Assembly (NCBI GenBank): GCA_024516155.1
Contig: JAJJXM010000012.1
Coordinates: forward strand, 186,001 to 250,000
Reading direction: 5' to 3'
Length of the DNA stretch: 64,000 nt
Source: Pyronema omphalodes
Lineage: Eukaryota > Ascomycota > Pezizomycetes > Pezizales > Pyronemataceae
Every line of letters begins with the position of its first letter. Position 1 is the first letter of the stretch. Both the position numbers and the translations under genes were made by a program. This document shows positions 47,409 to 60,000 of this stretch, piece by piece. The notes under the pieces are model-generated. The model did no database searches, was not told the origin of the DNA, and saw only the letters and a program-made list of their open reading frames with translations.

Positions 47409-48364
47409 TAGCCATGCAGAGTTCGGCACGGTCCGTCCAGGACGGCGGACCGGACGGGACCACACTGGTCGTCCAGTCCCGTCCATGACTTTGGACGGAC
47501 GGCCACTAGGCGGTCCGGTCCCGTCCACAAACTCAAAAGACCGGACGGGACGGCGGGTGACGGCAGGACCGTGGGTTTCGGGTGAGCTAGTTTTCAGGGG
47601 GCGGTTTGGTTCAAGTTTGCCAGATACTATGGGCCGCAGCAGCGACGTTTTCAGCACTGTAGTAAATGAACCCTTCACGCTGCACTTTAATAAAGCCTTT
47701 ACACCCCACTGAAGGTGCACTCTCCACCCAGCAATAGTTTAACTGCTCATAGTAGTTTTGTATTCTTTTTTTTAGTAACGTAAATTCCCGCTACAAATAT
47801 TTCTTCTATCATTCACATTCTATCTTCTACCTTTCCATCTTTTACCTGCAAGGATTTTCCACTTCTTTCATTGCTGTGTAAGTCGAACATCAACAGCCAT
47901 CACTCTATTCCCAGAAGAGCAAGAATATGCCAATTTTTTTATCGGCGTTCTCTACACCTGTTCTGACCAGGAGCAGAACACCCTGCCTGTCCTCTCAAGA
48001 ATTGTGTTCATTCGAGAAGGATGGGGAAGGACGCATTTTAGTGGCGGGAGAAGGAGCATTCTTATGCATCAGTATGGTTTTTTTTTGTTTGCAAGCAATT
48101 CCATATAGGTGACTTTAATTCGTGCAATGCATCAGAATTATCAAAGGAAAACACCATGAGCCGTAGTAAAAAAACTGCGGGTTGCGAGTGACCGATAATG
48201 ACGCTAGTCGTGGTCACCCACGGTCACCCGCGGTCCGTCCCGTCCGTGGTGCCTCCAGGACGGCCGGTCCTGGTCCTACTTCAGGACGGGACCGTGAGTG
48301 ACGGTCCGGTCCCGTCCACAGCCAGGACGGGACCGGACGGACCGTGCCGAACTCTGTAGCCATG
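47409..48364 (+). mobile_element. Non-autonomous hAT-like element, copy 2
   Basis: A 940-bp element (47417-48356) with the perfect 8-bp duplication TAGCCATG (47409-47416 and 48357-48364) and the same 22-bp inverted termini as copy 1. End-to-end similar to copy 1 in the opposite orientation, but about 110 bp shorter because of an internal deletion downstream of the remnant ORF. The two ends differ just inside the termini (AGGACGGCGG versus GGTCCCGTCC), which fixes the orientation. Confidence 0.9.
47927..48112 (+). pseudogene. Remnant N-terminal ORF of hAT-like copy 2
   Basis: 61 codons, MPIFLSAFSTPVLTRSRTP then CLSS and FEKDGEG, homologous to the 59-codon frame of copy 1 but diverging afterwards across a deletion. 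Not functional as a transposase. Confidence 0.55.
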
Positions 48365-48654
48365 GAATAGTAATGTTTTCAGTGTGCTACAGTTCATAGT
48401 CTACAGATGAATGACTGGTAGTGTGATACAAGTTGATTTTGGATTTTGAATGTTATGTATTGGTACCGTCGACCATTGTTACTTGCCCGACCTGATTAAT
48501 AGATATTCTTCAACCGAACTTCCAAGCAACAAAAAAGACAGCCCCACTCCCTCTCACACACAGAGAGACAGTTGAGTTTGAGTATACACCACACTTAATG
48601 GAGCGTCTTCAGTTCCACTATTCAATCAATGGAGGCTAGGGGCTTAGTAACACC

Positions 48655-49217
48655 GTCGAAATTTTGGATCTCTTGATAGACCCGCCCGAATTAGCAAATC
48701 GAAGGCTCGAAGAAATTTGAGAATACATAAGGAAAAGCATAACAGCCGCGTATGATACCGGTTGTGTAATAATGTCACTTAAATATCTCGCTCATATTCT
48801 TTACATTATGATTCGGCTAGGAAATAGTGAGCCAGAACCTACAGGATGGTAACCCCGAAGAGTACAACCTTGAATCTCCAGCCTTTAATGACCCCCCCAA
48901 ACCGGCGCGTCAACGAGCTCAAAAGAGGAAGCGGAGAGGGCGGATATTACGTCCAGGTGTGCGAGTCTTTCGCATGCTTCAGGAGCTTCTAGATGGATAT
49001 CAGGGGTTGCTGTATGAACAACATGAACTCAAAACTCGTATTGAATGGCATCTAAATAACCTTGGACAATGGAAATCTTCAGGGTCAAGTCAACAGACTT
49101 AAAAACCAGATTAGAGGATCTCTAAGCCAGACCCGGGTCGGTGAAAAATTACAAGCTCAACATCCGGCTGGAAGAGAACCTCAATATCGTATTGCAGAAC
49201 TTGCAGATAAGTGACTT
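48655..49217 (+). pseudogene. Decayed gene, three reading frames
   Basis: Coherent protein text switches frame twice: ILDLLIDPPELANRRLEEI, stop (TGA), EYIRKSITAAYDTGC in one frame; then NPEEYNLESPAF through RRGRILRPGVRVFRMLQELL to NNLGQ in a second (48827-49102); then NLQGQVNRLKNQIRG to AELADK in a third, ending at TGA near 49217. The internal TGA fits a CGA arginine codon changed by C-to-T. The coiled-coil text resembles nothing I can name. Confidence 0.4.
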
Positions 49218-50230
49218 CTCTCTAACCTTGATCTTCGTCTGGTATCATTACAGAATCTAGAATCTAGATAGTGGGACAGACTCATATTTTAATTAGTTTT
49301 GATTGTTCATGAGAGAATTATATACTACCCTACACCTATTTGAACGATAATCTATCTCTACATTACCCACTGGTGATTCCTACTGAGAAATGAGCACCTA
49401 CCAGCAAATCGTCGTGATCTGGGACGGTTTTTGGGAGTTTTATGCTAGAAACCGGTGGATATGAATGTGGATGTGAATATGGATGTGAATATGGATGTGA
49501 ATATGGATGTGAATATGGATGTGAATATGGATGTGAATATGGATGTGAATATGGATGTAGAGATAAATTTTACTAATACTTTATGATTATTAAGACCTCA
49601 ATTCCGGGTTGTTGCAGCGATTCTTAAACTTCCTCCGTTCTCCCTGATAATGCATCCACTGAACACCTCAGGGTACAGATTTTCGATTTCCTGGAGGCTA
49701 AGCAGCTCCAGCTTTGATAGAGTTATGTATTTCTCTGACCATGGCGTGGCTTATGAGTGTGTAGCGGGTTTAACTAAATGTTGATTAATGGTTTGTTTTT
49801 GAATCATATGGGATATTGCAAATTTGATTTGTAAAGGATAAAGTAGTACTTGACTAGCAGATCGGGAATTAATAGTACTGCGGGAATAGAGAGGCGATTG
49901 TGTGCATGTATATGTCATTGTTTGTTTCGGTTTGCGTGTATCACTATCATTCAATATATTTTTAAGAAATAGCGGAATTATCGAAGCTCGATGGGACGGT
50001 GAATACAATTTCGCGTCGTAGACGGCATGGGAATTTCACTCGTCGGCAGTGGATAAAAAGCATATCAACAGATAGACAGAAAATTAATGCGAAGATTATA
50101 CATCTTCAGGAGATATCCATAAACCAGCTTTATACCCGCAATGATGCGTTGGTGAAGTAAGCGATAATCATAATTGTGCACATGTATGGTTTGCTGTATA
50201 TATTTAGCTAATTTTACCTCTAGACATCAA
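49218..50230. other. Intergenic with minisatellite
   Basis: AT-rich, no gene seen; holds the 12-bp minisatellite at 49457-49560. Confidence 0.6.
49457..49560. repeat. 12-bp minisatellite
   Basis: Unit GGATGTGAATAT repeated about eight times, with a degenerate first copy. Confidence 0.95.
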
Positions 50231-50233
50231 CAG

Positions 50234-50305
50234 GGTTGTATAGTGTAATGGCTAGCACATCGGATTTTGATTCCGGTAATCCCGGTTCGATCCCGGGTAC
50301 GACCT
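50234..50305 (+). tRNA. tRNA-Gln (anticodon UUG), second copy
   Basis: Identical over all 72 nt to the gene at 13189-13260, in the opposite orientation, with unrelated flanks. Acceptor, anticodon loop TTTTGAT and T arm as described there. A TTTTTTT terminator follows at about 50309-50315. Confidence 0.95.
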
Positions 50306-50315
50306 ATGTTTTTTT

Positions 50316-51828
50316 CATTTCACAATTTTTTGTTCCTCAAAATCATTTTTGTTTCAAACATCCTAGATGTGAATACTAATACCAAGACTTTTATAGTGCT
50401 CTATACATAAACATCATATATATAAAAACATAATAAACATATGGTTATTTTCCTTTATCCTTTACTAAAATGATTCACACGGATGCGGCATAGGGCATGA
50501 GTTTTCAACAATCGCGGCTGTCCCCGTCTGCAATCTATAGTTCACCGGATTACCCCGCAAAGATCTACAGAATCTGGAAGCTTTAAGAAATGTCAGACAA
50601 CTTCAGACATATACAACATCATATAGCGTCGCTAACAACTACGACTTCCTGTTGTTGTTGCTTGGTTGTTCGACTGTGGAGACGGTGACGAGTTGCTACT
50701 TGTGACGCGCTGAATACTCCTTTACAATCATTGATCCTTATCCCCCTCACTCGATAGATAGGTAGATACAATATATCTTCATATCTCACATATGTTCGCA
50801 TCAATACAGTTCAATATAATTATAAATGAACAGAACCATAGTACCATAGCACTATAGCATGGAATTTCCAATTTACGCTATATCACCATATCCATAAACA
50901 GCAATTCTCTTCCAGAAAGTCGTACAGATCCCGGAAAAGAAAGCCATCGCATGCCCCACTATACCCGGTACAACCTAGCTAAGTTAAGTTGACGCCCCCC
51001 ATACCCCATGGTGATTTAAACTAACACTAACACTAAAAACCGAAAGCTTCCCCACCGCGGTAGCCCGTTCGTCTTCGGCTGTCCGGCAAATTTAAAGCTA
51101 ATTTGTCAGAGCCCAGAGGAAGCGGATTTTTTTTTATGGACGATGAAAGGGTTTATAGAGTGCCCTGTCGCGCTGTCGCGCTCTTGCGCGCTTGCTGTTG
51201 CTGTAAGCTGGGTTTCCTCAATTCCATTCGAAAACTTCGGGCTCTTGGGTTCTTGGTTTCTTGAGCCAGTTCGGTATTATATTGCACATCTCGTCGTTAA
51301 TCAAGCAAGCTCCGAAGCTTCCAAAAAAGCTGGAAAGCTTCTCCAACAATCAATCAACCGGCGGGCTCAAACTGCCCACAAATATACAGTAGCGAATCAA
51401 AAGGACCTTACATAGAAGCTCTAAATAGGTGAAAGGTATGCCACCATAGCTCCATAGATTGAAGTGGCTGGGAAGCTGGGGAGCTGCGAAGCTACTCAAC
51501 CTGGAATATATAAATCGTGACTAATTCAATGGTGATCAAGTTGAGGTTCCTTGGTTGGATATATAGGAGCACCATATATACCACCATACATACGACCATA
51601 TACACACGAGCATACATACGAGCATATAGCCGGCGTGCAATTACGATACATACGATACAATATATACGATATATGGTAAATTGCTTAAGGGATTCAAAAG
51701 ATATTTGAAAAAAGCAGATCAGAAAGAAGGACAAAAACATAATTATAGAGGCGGGGAAAACAAACCTCATCAACACCCTTCAACACTCTTCGCTATCACG
51801 ATTTTTTCCCGCTGCGGCCGCTGCAACA
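50316..51828. other. Upstream region of the MFS gene
   Basis: No supported gene. AT-rich, with ATACGA/ACATAC repeats at 51575-51670. A 90-codon frame at 51143-51415 lacks protein character. Confidence 0.55.
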
Positions 51829-53520
51829 ATGTCGCATTCCTCCTCCTCAGAAACGGATTACAAACCCTCGACAACTAATAACGATATCGAACAAAAATAC
51901 AACGAAGATGTTGACGGCGAATCAAACCACGAGCTAGAACTACGACAAATCCCTAGCGATGCACCTGGTATGCCTGCGGCAATAGAAAATGAACATGTTG
52001 ATGTCCCGCCTGATGGTGGTTATGGATGGGTTTGTGTTGCTGCTGGGTTTATGGTATGTATATATCACCCCCCCCCCCCCCCCTCCTCCCCCCTCCCCCC
52101 TCCCCCTGCTATGATAGTTGGTGAATGATATCATGATATCGAGAGAGAGCTAACAAAATATCCAGATCAACGCCTGCACCTGGGGAGTCAACTCCTCATA
52201 CGGAGTCTACCTCGCACATTACCTCCACGAAAATGTATACCCAGGAGCAACACCCCTAATGTACGCATTTATCGGAGGACTTTCCATATCCTCCTCGATG
52301 ATAATCGGACCTCTCGCCACTCTATGTCTCCGCAAGACCTCAACCCGGATTGTAATGATGGCCGGAGTCTTTATAGAAACCGGAGCGTTAATCGCCGCTT
52401 CATTCAGTAAACAAATCTGGCATCTATTTCTGACTCAAGGAGTATTATTCGGTATTGGTATGGGATTTCTATTCACCGGGTCCGTGGGTGTTATTTCTCA
52501 ATGGTTCGCGAAAAAGAGAAGTGTGGCGACTGGAATCACGGCTGCGGGATCGGGAATCGGTGGTTTGATCTTTAGTTTGAGTATAAGACATATCATCACG
52601 ACTATGGGCACTCCTTGGGCGTTTAGGATTGTTGCAGTGGCAATTTTTGTTAATAATTCTATCTGCACGTATTTTACGAGAGATAGGAATAAGTTTGTTA
52701 ACCCGAACCAACGGGCTTTCGATTTGGCGATTCTGAAGAGGTATGAATTCTTACTTACTGTCGCTTGGGGTTTCTTTTCTATGTTGGGTTATGTCGTCAT
52801 TTTATTCTCTTTACCTGGTAAGTTAATTCACATCCTAAACATACTGAAGCAGTCAAAATTGACATCCGCCCACTAGATTTCGCCACCTCCCGCGGCTTCT
52901 CAAAAGTCCAAGGCTCAGTTCTAGGAGCCCTTCTGAACCTTTCCATGGCCTTCGGACGTCCCTTGGTAGGCCTATCCAGCGACTACTACGGCCGCCTCAA
53001 CATCTCCGGCCTAATGACTCTCATAACCGGCATCTCCTGTTTCGTGATCTGGCTCCCAGCCAAAACCTTTGGTGTAGCCCTCTTCTTCTCCCTAGTCAAC
53101 GGAGCCGTCTGTGGAACCTTCTGGACAACCATAGCACCGGTGTGTGTGGAAGTTGTTGGACTTAAAGACCTACCCTCCGCGTTGAGCTTGATGTGGTTAT
53201 CGGTTGTTTTACCTACGACTTTCTCGGAACCAATTGGACTGTTGTTGAGAAGACCGGATTTCGAAAATCAGTACCTATACCCCCAGATTTTCTCGGGGGT
53301 TATGTACCTGGCTGCCGCGGGATGTGTGTATCTGCTTAGAGCTTGGAAGATTGGGGATAATGATAGGAAGGAAAAAGAGGAGGAGGAGAAACGGGAGGCT
53401 GCTAGAGGGGATAAGGAGGATTTCCAGGCGCCGACAGAGGTGCAGCAGGAGAAGACAAGACCGTTTGAGAAGTGGAGAGGGAAGGACGTTAGTAGATGGT
53501 TTAGGTATGGGGTTGTGTAG
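51829..53520 (+). CDS. MFS transporter, monocarboxylate-permease-like
   Basis: Predicted 506-residue plasma membrane permease of the major facilitator superfamily, MCT-like subfamily. Exons 51829-52053, 52166-52817 and 52877-53520 with introns of 112 and 59 nt. A hydrophilic acidic N-terminus ends in PPDGGYGWVCV, the signature at the start of TM1 in MCT-like proteins. Further spans follow, including GGLSISSSMIIGPLATL, LFLTQGVLFGIGMGFLF, FDLAILKRYEFLLTVAWGFFSMLG and VALFFSLVNGAVCG, with the inter-domain GRPLVGLSSDYYGR loop. The tail is charged (KEKEEEEKREAARG). Substrate cannot be read; fungal members carry carboxylates or are orphan. Intron 1 contains a long C-rich tract. Confidence 0.9.
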
Positions 53521-54789
53521 GAAGGGTCTTTATATACAAGGAGGCATCAGGGGAATTTAGTGGATGAGACCTAGAGTTCATGAGGCGAGGAAATAGCTGA
53601 CTGGCTGGCTGGCTGGCTAGATAGGTAAAGGGATGGATATGCCTGTATATATCGATGTAGTTGTACGTAATAAAATGTAACAAAATGTAATAAAATGCAA
53701 TACCTAACTTTAATGACATTGACCATTAGGCCTATTATTTTTTGAACATCAATCATGCAGGGAAACCCCGCTGCACTTGTCCCTATTAAGTTCTCCTCAG
53801 TTTTCCCCCATTTACATATAGTTCGGAACCGAAATCTGGGGAAGATCAGGGAAGATCAAGGGGCCTAGAGGTCTAAGATTTTAGCTCAAGACTCATGTCG
53901 ATCCCATGGCATCGGTCACTGTGTGTAGGTGCTACGGTTTATGATGGTGGTCATGGATAAGATAACTAAGAATCTAAGATAACGGTTTTGATTTTGGATC
54001 TTCGGTTACTATACATACATATAGACAACGGCTGGATTAGCGGCCGATGGATTGAAGGATTGGCGGAGGACTGCAAGGGCTGCGTTACCGGAGAGTCGGA
54101 GACCGATACCGAGGACTTCATTCCCCCGGCCCCGGGTTACGTACTTCTATGTACCGAAACCGTTCGTCCTTGCGGGTTAGCCGAGGATTGATGCATATGC
54201 TATATCATATACATAGCCGGTCTGTCACTTTCGGTTTGTCAGGAAGGTGTGGTTCTGGATTCCGGATTCCGGATTCCATATTCCGGATCAATGAAGGTTC
54301 AGAGAAGGGGTCCTGTCGCTGTTGCTGTTGTTGATGTTTATTTTAATGGTCACGATAGTCACGATGATCACTTAAAAGAAAATAAGAACGAATGTAGAAA
54401 AGGTATTCCAAAACTTCAAATCGCTTCGAGAAAAAAAAAACATGCTTCATGAGTAGGTTATATAATACAATAGTACAGTAATTCCGTACAGACAGATAAG
54501 GTTCCCAGTATACCGATTCGTAACGAAAAAAAAGATGTGAGAGATATATATACAATGTTGTTGCTGTGCATTCCTTTTTCGAAAAAGAAAAAAATATGTT
54601 TGTCGTATGCCGCAGTAAAAGAGGAGAAAAAAAAAACAAGGGAGAAAAAGAAACGGGAGAAGAGTAGTAAAAATACACCTTTTTAAGCAGACACCCAGCA
54701 TTAGACCAGCCGATCTTAACCCCCACACGACCAAAATAAAAAAACAAAAACGCCTTCGTTTGTTTGTTTGATATTAAATCAAATCAAAC
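53521..54789. other. Convergent intergenic region
   Basis: No gene seen between the MFS and GrpE genes. A GC-richer island at 54030-54190 is open (+ frame from 53988) with text GESETDTEDFIPPAPGY, possibly a fragment. The rest is AT-rich. Confidence 0.5.
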
Positions 54790-55653
54790 TTATTTTGGAG
54801 AAGAAGTAACTCCGACCTTAGCAGCCTGTATTATTTATCCTCGTTAGTAATTATTCAAACTCAATTCATCTACAGCAGAATGAACGTACCCTAATCGTCC
54901 TTCCGTTCAACAAGAATCCGGTCTGCTGTACGTGGAAGACAGTGTTAGGCTCCTTGTCAGGCATAGGAACCTGGAAAGTGGCCTCGTGCTTGTTGGGGTC
55001 AAAAGGTTCACCCATAGGGTTAATTTTCTCAAGGCCATGCTTCCTAAGAGTGTTGAGGAAGATCTCCTCAGTCATCTTAACACCGGCGTAAAAGTCGACA
55101 AGCTCCTTGTTGGCAGACTTCTCAATCTCGGGAACAGCGTTAAGAGCACGCTCAAAGTTGTCAACAGACTCAACGAGGTCCTTGGCAAACTTCTGGATGG
55201 CGAAGTCCTTGGCAGCCTTCTTTTCGCGCTCGGTTCGGTCTTGGAGGTTACGGAAATCGGCAACAGCGCGAGTGAACTTGTCCTGCAATTATAAAAACAT
55301 CATGTTAGAAAATTGTATGTTTTGATTGAGGTTGTATGGAAGCATAGGTAAGGTGGGGTAACGTGACAATGACGCCTGTCAAGACTGGTAGTGGGAGACG
55401 GGTGATGACGCACCTTGTAGTCCTTCGCCTCCTGAGTCTTCTCCTCAAGCTGCTTGTTGCACTTCTCAATCTCCTCTGAGATCTTAGAAGCGTCCTCCTT
55501 CTTCTCAGCGGGCTCCTCCTTCTTTGCCTCCTCGCTGTACCATCTTCGTGCGGGGGTGTTGGCGGTGGCGGTAGGAACGACGACTCTTGCGGCGGGGATT
55601 CTTGCCGCGGCGGCAATCTGACGGGACTGGGAAAAGATGGCACGCTTGAACAT
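54790..55653 (-). CDS. mge1: Mitochondrial GrpE nucleotide exchange factor
   Basis: 222-residue co-chaperone that releases ADP from mitochondrial Hsp70 during import and folding. Exons 55653-55414, 55282-54890 and 54825-54790, with introns of 131 and 64 nt; the 36-nt last exon encodes AAKVGVTSSPK and completes the conserved end. The first 40 residues are basic and Ser/Ala-rich (MFKRAIFSQSRQIAAAAR...RRWYSEE), a typical matrix presequence. A long coiled-coil helix (about 60-130; ISEEIEKCNKQLEEKTQEAKDYK...NLQDRTEREKKAAK) precedes the beta domain with the GrpE signature FDPNKHEATFQVP and FLLNGRTIRAAKVGV. Divergent from the BLOC1S2-like gene across 373 bp that contains a G run. Confidence 0.95.
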
Positions 55654-56026
55654 TTTGTCTATGATGTCTCTGGGTGTATCGGGGGTCCTGGTTTTTGTAA
55701 AGGGCGGGGTCGGGGGAAAACTGTGGGTAATGGAAAAAAAAGTTGATTCACGATGAGGTTTTTGAACAAAAATAAAAATTCTTGGCGGGGGAGATTCTGT
55801 TACATACATCCGCCCGAGCGCCACCCGGGGGTGGAGGAGGGGTGGGGGGGGGGGGGGGGTCCACCGGTCCACTGTCCACCCAGGATGAGTCGTCAAGTCG
55901 TGTGGAACGCCGAAAACAAAAGCCAACTCCTAACTAGCACCTCTTTAGAGCTGCAACAACGGACTACCCCACATTACTGAAGCTATCCAGCACCATAGGT
56001 CTGGTGTAAAAAGCATCAACATAAAC
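55654..56026. promoter_or_regulatory. Shared bidirectional promoter region
   Basis: 373 bp between divergent start codons. Holds a G run with breaks at 55842-55859 and C/T-rich sequence near the GrpE start. Confidence 0.5.
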
Positions 56027-56564
56027 ATGGCAGCTTCTTCTACTCCAAGAGACCCCACAAACGCGGTGAATGACACACTTGCTGTACGTGATCCATCAAT
56101 TCCAGCACGCGTACAAAAGAGTCTTATTTACTGATTCGGTTTCATACTTTGCATCGTGATGTGTATGTAGTCCCTAGAGAACCTCATCCGTCTCGATACA
56201 GAGTCTACAGTCGGCGACTTAGACCTGTTAGTTCGCGTCAATAAACATGCCGCTGAGCGTTACAAAGCCATGGCAGATGCGGCTGAAGGTTTAGAGACGG
56301 ACTCGGAACATCTTAAGGCAAAGTATGCAGAGGTTCAGAAGTATGTCAAGCAGGTGGATGAATTGGATGAGAGGGTTACGGATTTGGAGGCGATTGTGAG
56401 GGAACTGGAAGAGTGGACGGGGGAACTTGGTAGGTTTTCCGTTTTCTTTAGTGGATGTATTTTGGGAATTTGTGTTGTGCCGATTTGAAGCGGAGGTGAC
56501 TGAATGATTTTCTAACGAGGTGTTAGAGATTAAGGTTCGCAGGATTGTGCCGAGGAGGGCATGA
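56027..56564 (+). CDS. BLOC-1 subunit 2-like protein
   Basis: 117-residue helical protein, likely the fungal counterpart of BLOC1S2, a subunit of the BLOC-1/BORC type complexes in endosome-lysosome traffic. Exons 56027-56083, 56171-56429 and 56527-56564, introns of 87 and 97 nt. After a short Ser/Thr-rich N-terminus, NLIRLDTESTVGDLDLL leads into a continuous coiled coil (VNKHAAERYKAMADAAEG to VRELEEWTGEL), as in the family; the short last exon gives the basic tail EIKVRRIVPRRA. Length fits the family. Assignment rests on helix pattern and position of conserved aromatic and acidic residues, so it is moderate. Confidence 0.7.
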
Positions 56565-57012
56565 GATACTCAATGAGATGGGTTTTGTTAGCATTGTTTC
56601 GTTTCTTTCTATTCATCACTGCGTTATCTGCTTCCTTAATCAAATAACATCTTAATAAATTCATCGAAAACGACTGTGAAGGGAGCAAATTGCGTGGAGT
56701 TTATTCTCCTTAGCACAACTGTTTTTCATTCTACCGTATTCCGAGTTTAATTTCAATGATTAAGCAGAGATCATCGTCAGGAGGATTGTCTAGTGGAAAG
56801 CACAAGAAACATGAAATAATTTACCAACATGATTTTATCTCCATTCTTATCATTACTGTCTTCTTCAACATCCCCCATTGATATAATCTACATCACGAAA
56901 TAAATAACCACATAATTTACATCATAAAGAACGAATTAATTGACATATCACTTCCCTCCCGGTATTTCTGCCTCATTCCTCCCCGTATATCACCTTCGTG
57001 TATGAAGTCTCT
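56565..57012. other. Convergent 3' region
   Basis: AT-rich sequence between the ends of the BLOC1S2-like and RFC1 genes; nothing seen. Confidence 0.6.
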
Positions 57013-60000
57013 CTAAGCTTTCTTCGCCCTCGGCTTAGCCGGAGCCTTAGGTTTAGCAGCCGCCTTCTTCTTCGGTTTCTCCTCCTCCTCACTATTCTCC
57101 TCCTCCTCATCCATCTTCTTTCTCTTACCCTTAGCTGCCGCAGGTTTCTTGGGCGCCGCTTTCTTCTTCGGTTGCTTAACATACTTATCCTTGCTCAAAT
57201 CCGTTTCCTCCTCCTCAAGTTTCTTCAACTCCGCCTCCTGATCCCCTTCATCCTCACTCTCAATGATCGCATCCTCAAGATCCGGTTTCTCGCTCTTTCC
57301 AGCCCTTAAAGCACTAGCACTCGCCACCGAAGACGCCTTCATAAATGGCATGGGATGACTCATAGCATTATAAGCTTTTGTGAAAGCGGTTTTAGTGGCA
57401 GTTGGAATGTTGACGGTTTTTTCGTCACACGGGCCAAGACCAAGCTCCATAATGGCGTCCCAGTCTTCTCGCGTGAGGAAGTAGTCGTCCATGGTCTTGA
57501 TTATGTCCGGGATGGAATCTTTTCCTTCTACTTCCAAGCGGCGGATCAAGGTGTTGAAAAATGAGGGGATATAGGATTGTCGGACTTCGTGGCGGTCCGC
57601 GGAACTGGTTAAGCGAATGTGGGATTGGATTTCTTTGACCAGGCGGGCGAGTTTACCTGGTTATTTTGTCAGTAGTGTTCACATGGCATTATTGTATCAG
57701 GTGAATTGGAGGATGAGGAATGGGTGATAAGGGATGAGTGGGGATAGGATGGGATGAACATACCCTGCTTCGAATTATTTCCCAACCAGCTGGTAAACGA
57801 CATCTGACCACCTCCATAGGATCCATACATCTTACTTGCAGGCATGACAGTGGAGAACATTCCATGTACCGGCATCAAACTCCAATGTTGTTGCGTTCCA
57901 TGAATCAACGCATCACAGAGGTCTCCATCTGAGATACTCATGGCAGCCTCGTCCGCCAACTCCAGTATCTTAAGCTGTCTTTGCCTTCCTACAGTTCCTG
58001 AAGCTCTATCCGGATTCTGTTTCAAATAATTTTCCTGAACCATGAGGTACGAAAACTCATGATCATTGAAATACAACTCAATCTTATCATTCAGAGTCTT
58101 CCTTGAAGTGTTTCCAAACATTTCCGTTCCAAGGAGTTTAGAGGCAATGTCCCAGGGTTTAAAGACTACATGCTTTTCCCAGGCTTTGGTAAAGTCCTTG
58201 GATTCATCGAAGGACATTGTCGTGGCGGTGGTTTTATAGGTCGAAAGCATATTGATGATTTGACGGATATCTGCACGAGTACCTTCGACAAGTTGGTCGA
58301 TTACGTTGGCAGGGAGTTTCATGCCCTCACGGAAGGCAATGGAGGCTATGCGGGAACGGATGGCAGTGGCATCAGGACGACGGAAACCCAGGTCGAATGT
58401 TACGTTGTCGAAGGGTTTCATTTTGGGGAGCTTGCGTTCGTTACAGATACAGATGATTGGGACCTATTAGTTATTAGCATCATTATCATCATTGCCAGTC
58501 GATCCAAAAACTGAGAGAATAAAGAACATACACTGGTTTTTCTGCAGAAAGCAGCAAGCTGTCCAACTCCTCCACGGTCTCCGGCGGACATACCATCGAC
58601 CTCATCCATAACTAGAAGAAGCTTCTCCTTAGATTTAGTAACCTTCTCCTTGTCCGCGGCAAAGTATCCCATCAAGGATTTGTTGTCCAAAACTCCTCGC
58701 ATAGTCTCCTCCATCAGCTTTTTGCTTCTAGTGTCACTCGCGTTGTATTCGAGGACATCGTAACCCTCCAGCTTGGCTACTAGATGAGCAGCGGTAGTTT
58801 TACCAATACCAGGAGGTCCATGAATCATCACAGCCCTATGAACTCCTGATCCATCTGCACCTCTCATCTTAAACCCAGTCTTGTGATTACGTGCCCAATT
58901 TTGCAACCACCTCTGGAGCTTCTCCACTTGTCCCTTATTTCCACAAATTTCCGCCATGCGAGCGGGAGCATATTTGCTCGTCCACAATTGAGACTCATCT
59001 TTAGACACAACTCCCTTGGCTGCGGAAGCTTTAGCATCGGCTTTGGCGGCTTTCTCCATTTCCGCAGCCATTTCTTTAATTTTCTTCTCCTCGAGAGCCT
59101 TCTTAGCTTCCCACTCTTTCGCAGCTTTTCCGTCTCCACCGTTGGGAGGAAGTGTTTTAATCAACATAAATAATCCATCTTCGTTGATGGTCTTAAGACC
59201 GAGGTTGTGAATAGTCTCGAGCTTCTTCGGACCAGCCTCGCTTCCGAGAACGACGTAGCTGGTTTTCTTGGAAGGAGCGGTGGTGACTTTTCCTCCATAC
59301 TTCTTAACAAGCTGCTGTCCATCTTCACGGGATAAACTCTCGAGGATACCGGTAAACACAAAGGTTAAGCCAGCAAGACAGTTATCCGCTCCAGTAGGAA
59401 CGACCTTAGAACCCTGCGCAACAGGGGGAGGTTTGGCAGCTTGAGCATAGAAGTTGAATTTCTTTGACGGATCTCTGGGAGGAGGGGTAGGCGCGCGAAT
59501 AGTAGGGATAGCATCGTGGAGAGCCTGGACCTCGGAGGGAGCGGCGTCTTCTTCCTTCTTTTTAGCGGGAGTACGGGGTTTCTTCGCCGGTGGCTTTTTG
59601 GCGGGTGAAGCTTTCTTCTTCGCCGGAGGAGCTTCTTCGAAATCATCATCTTCGTCTTCTTCGCTGGAGGCTGGTTTGCGCCTTCTCGTCGTCTTGGCTG
59701 GTGATTTGGCAACTGGCTTCGCCGCCGCTGCAGGTTTGACAGGTGATTTCGAAACTTTGGCGGCGGGTTTTGCTGCGGCCGCTCGTCGCTTTGGTTTCAC
59801 ATCTTCTTCCTCATCTTCGTCTAATGCCACGAAATCGTCCATTTCCTCATCGTCATCCAGAGGTTCTTCCTTGTATTCGTCGTCATCCTTCTTCTGGAAA
59901 GCCTCAGCGTAGATATCATCCGCAGCATCGTCATCATCAAGATAGTTCTCCTCCTTTGGTAGAGGTGCGACGACTCTCTTCGGGCGAGCTTCACGGACGG

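Noticed and set aside
54343..54747. 134-codon Phe/Tyr-rich minus frame downstream of GrpE
   Set aside because: Product of A/T tracts in the 3' flank.
57000..57309. Leu/Arg-rich antisense frame over the RFC1 C-terminus
   Set aside because: Antisense of Lys/Glu-rich codons.
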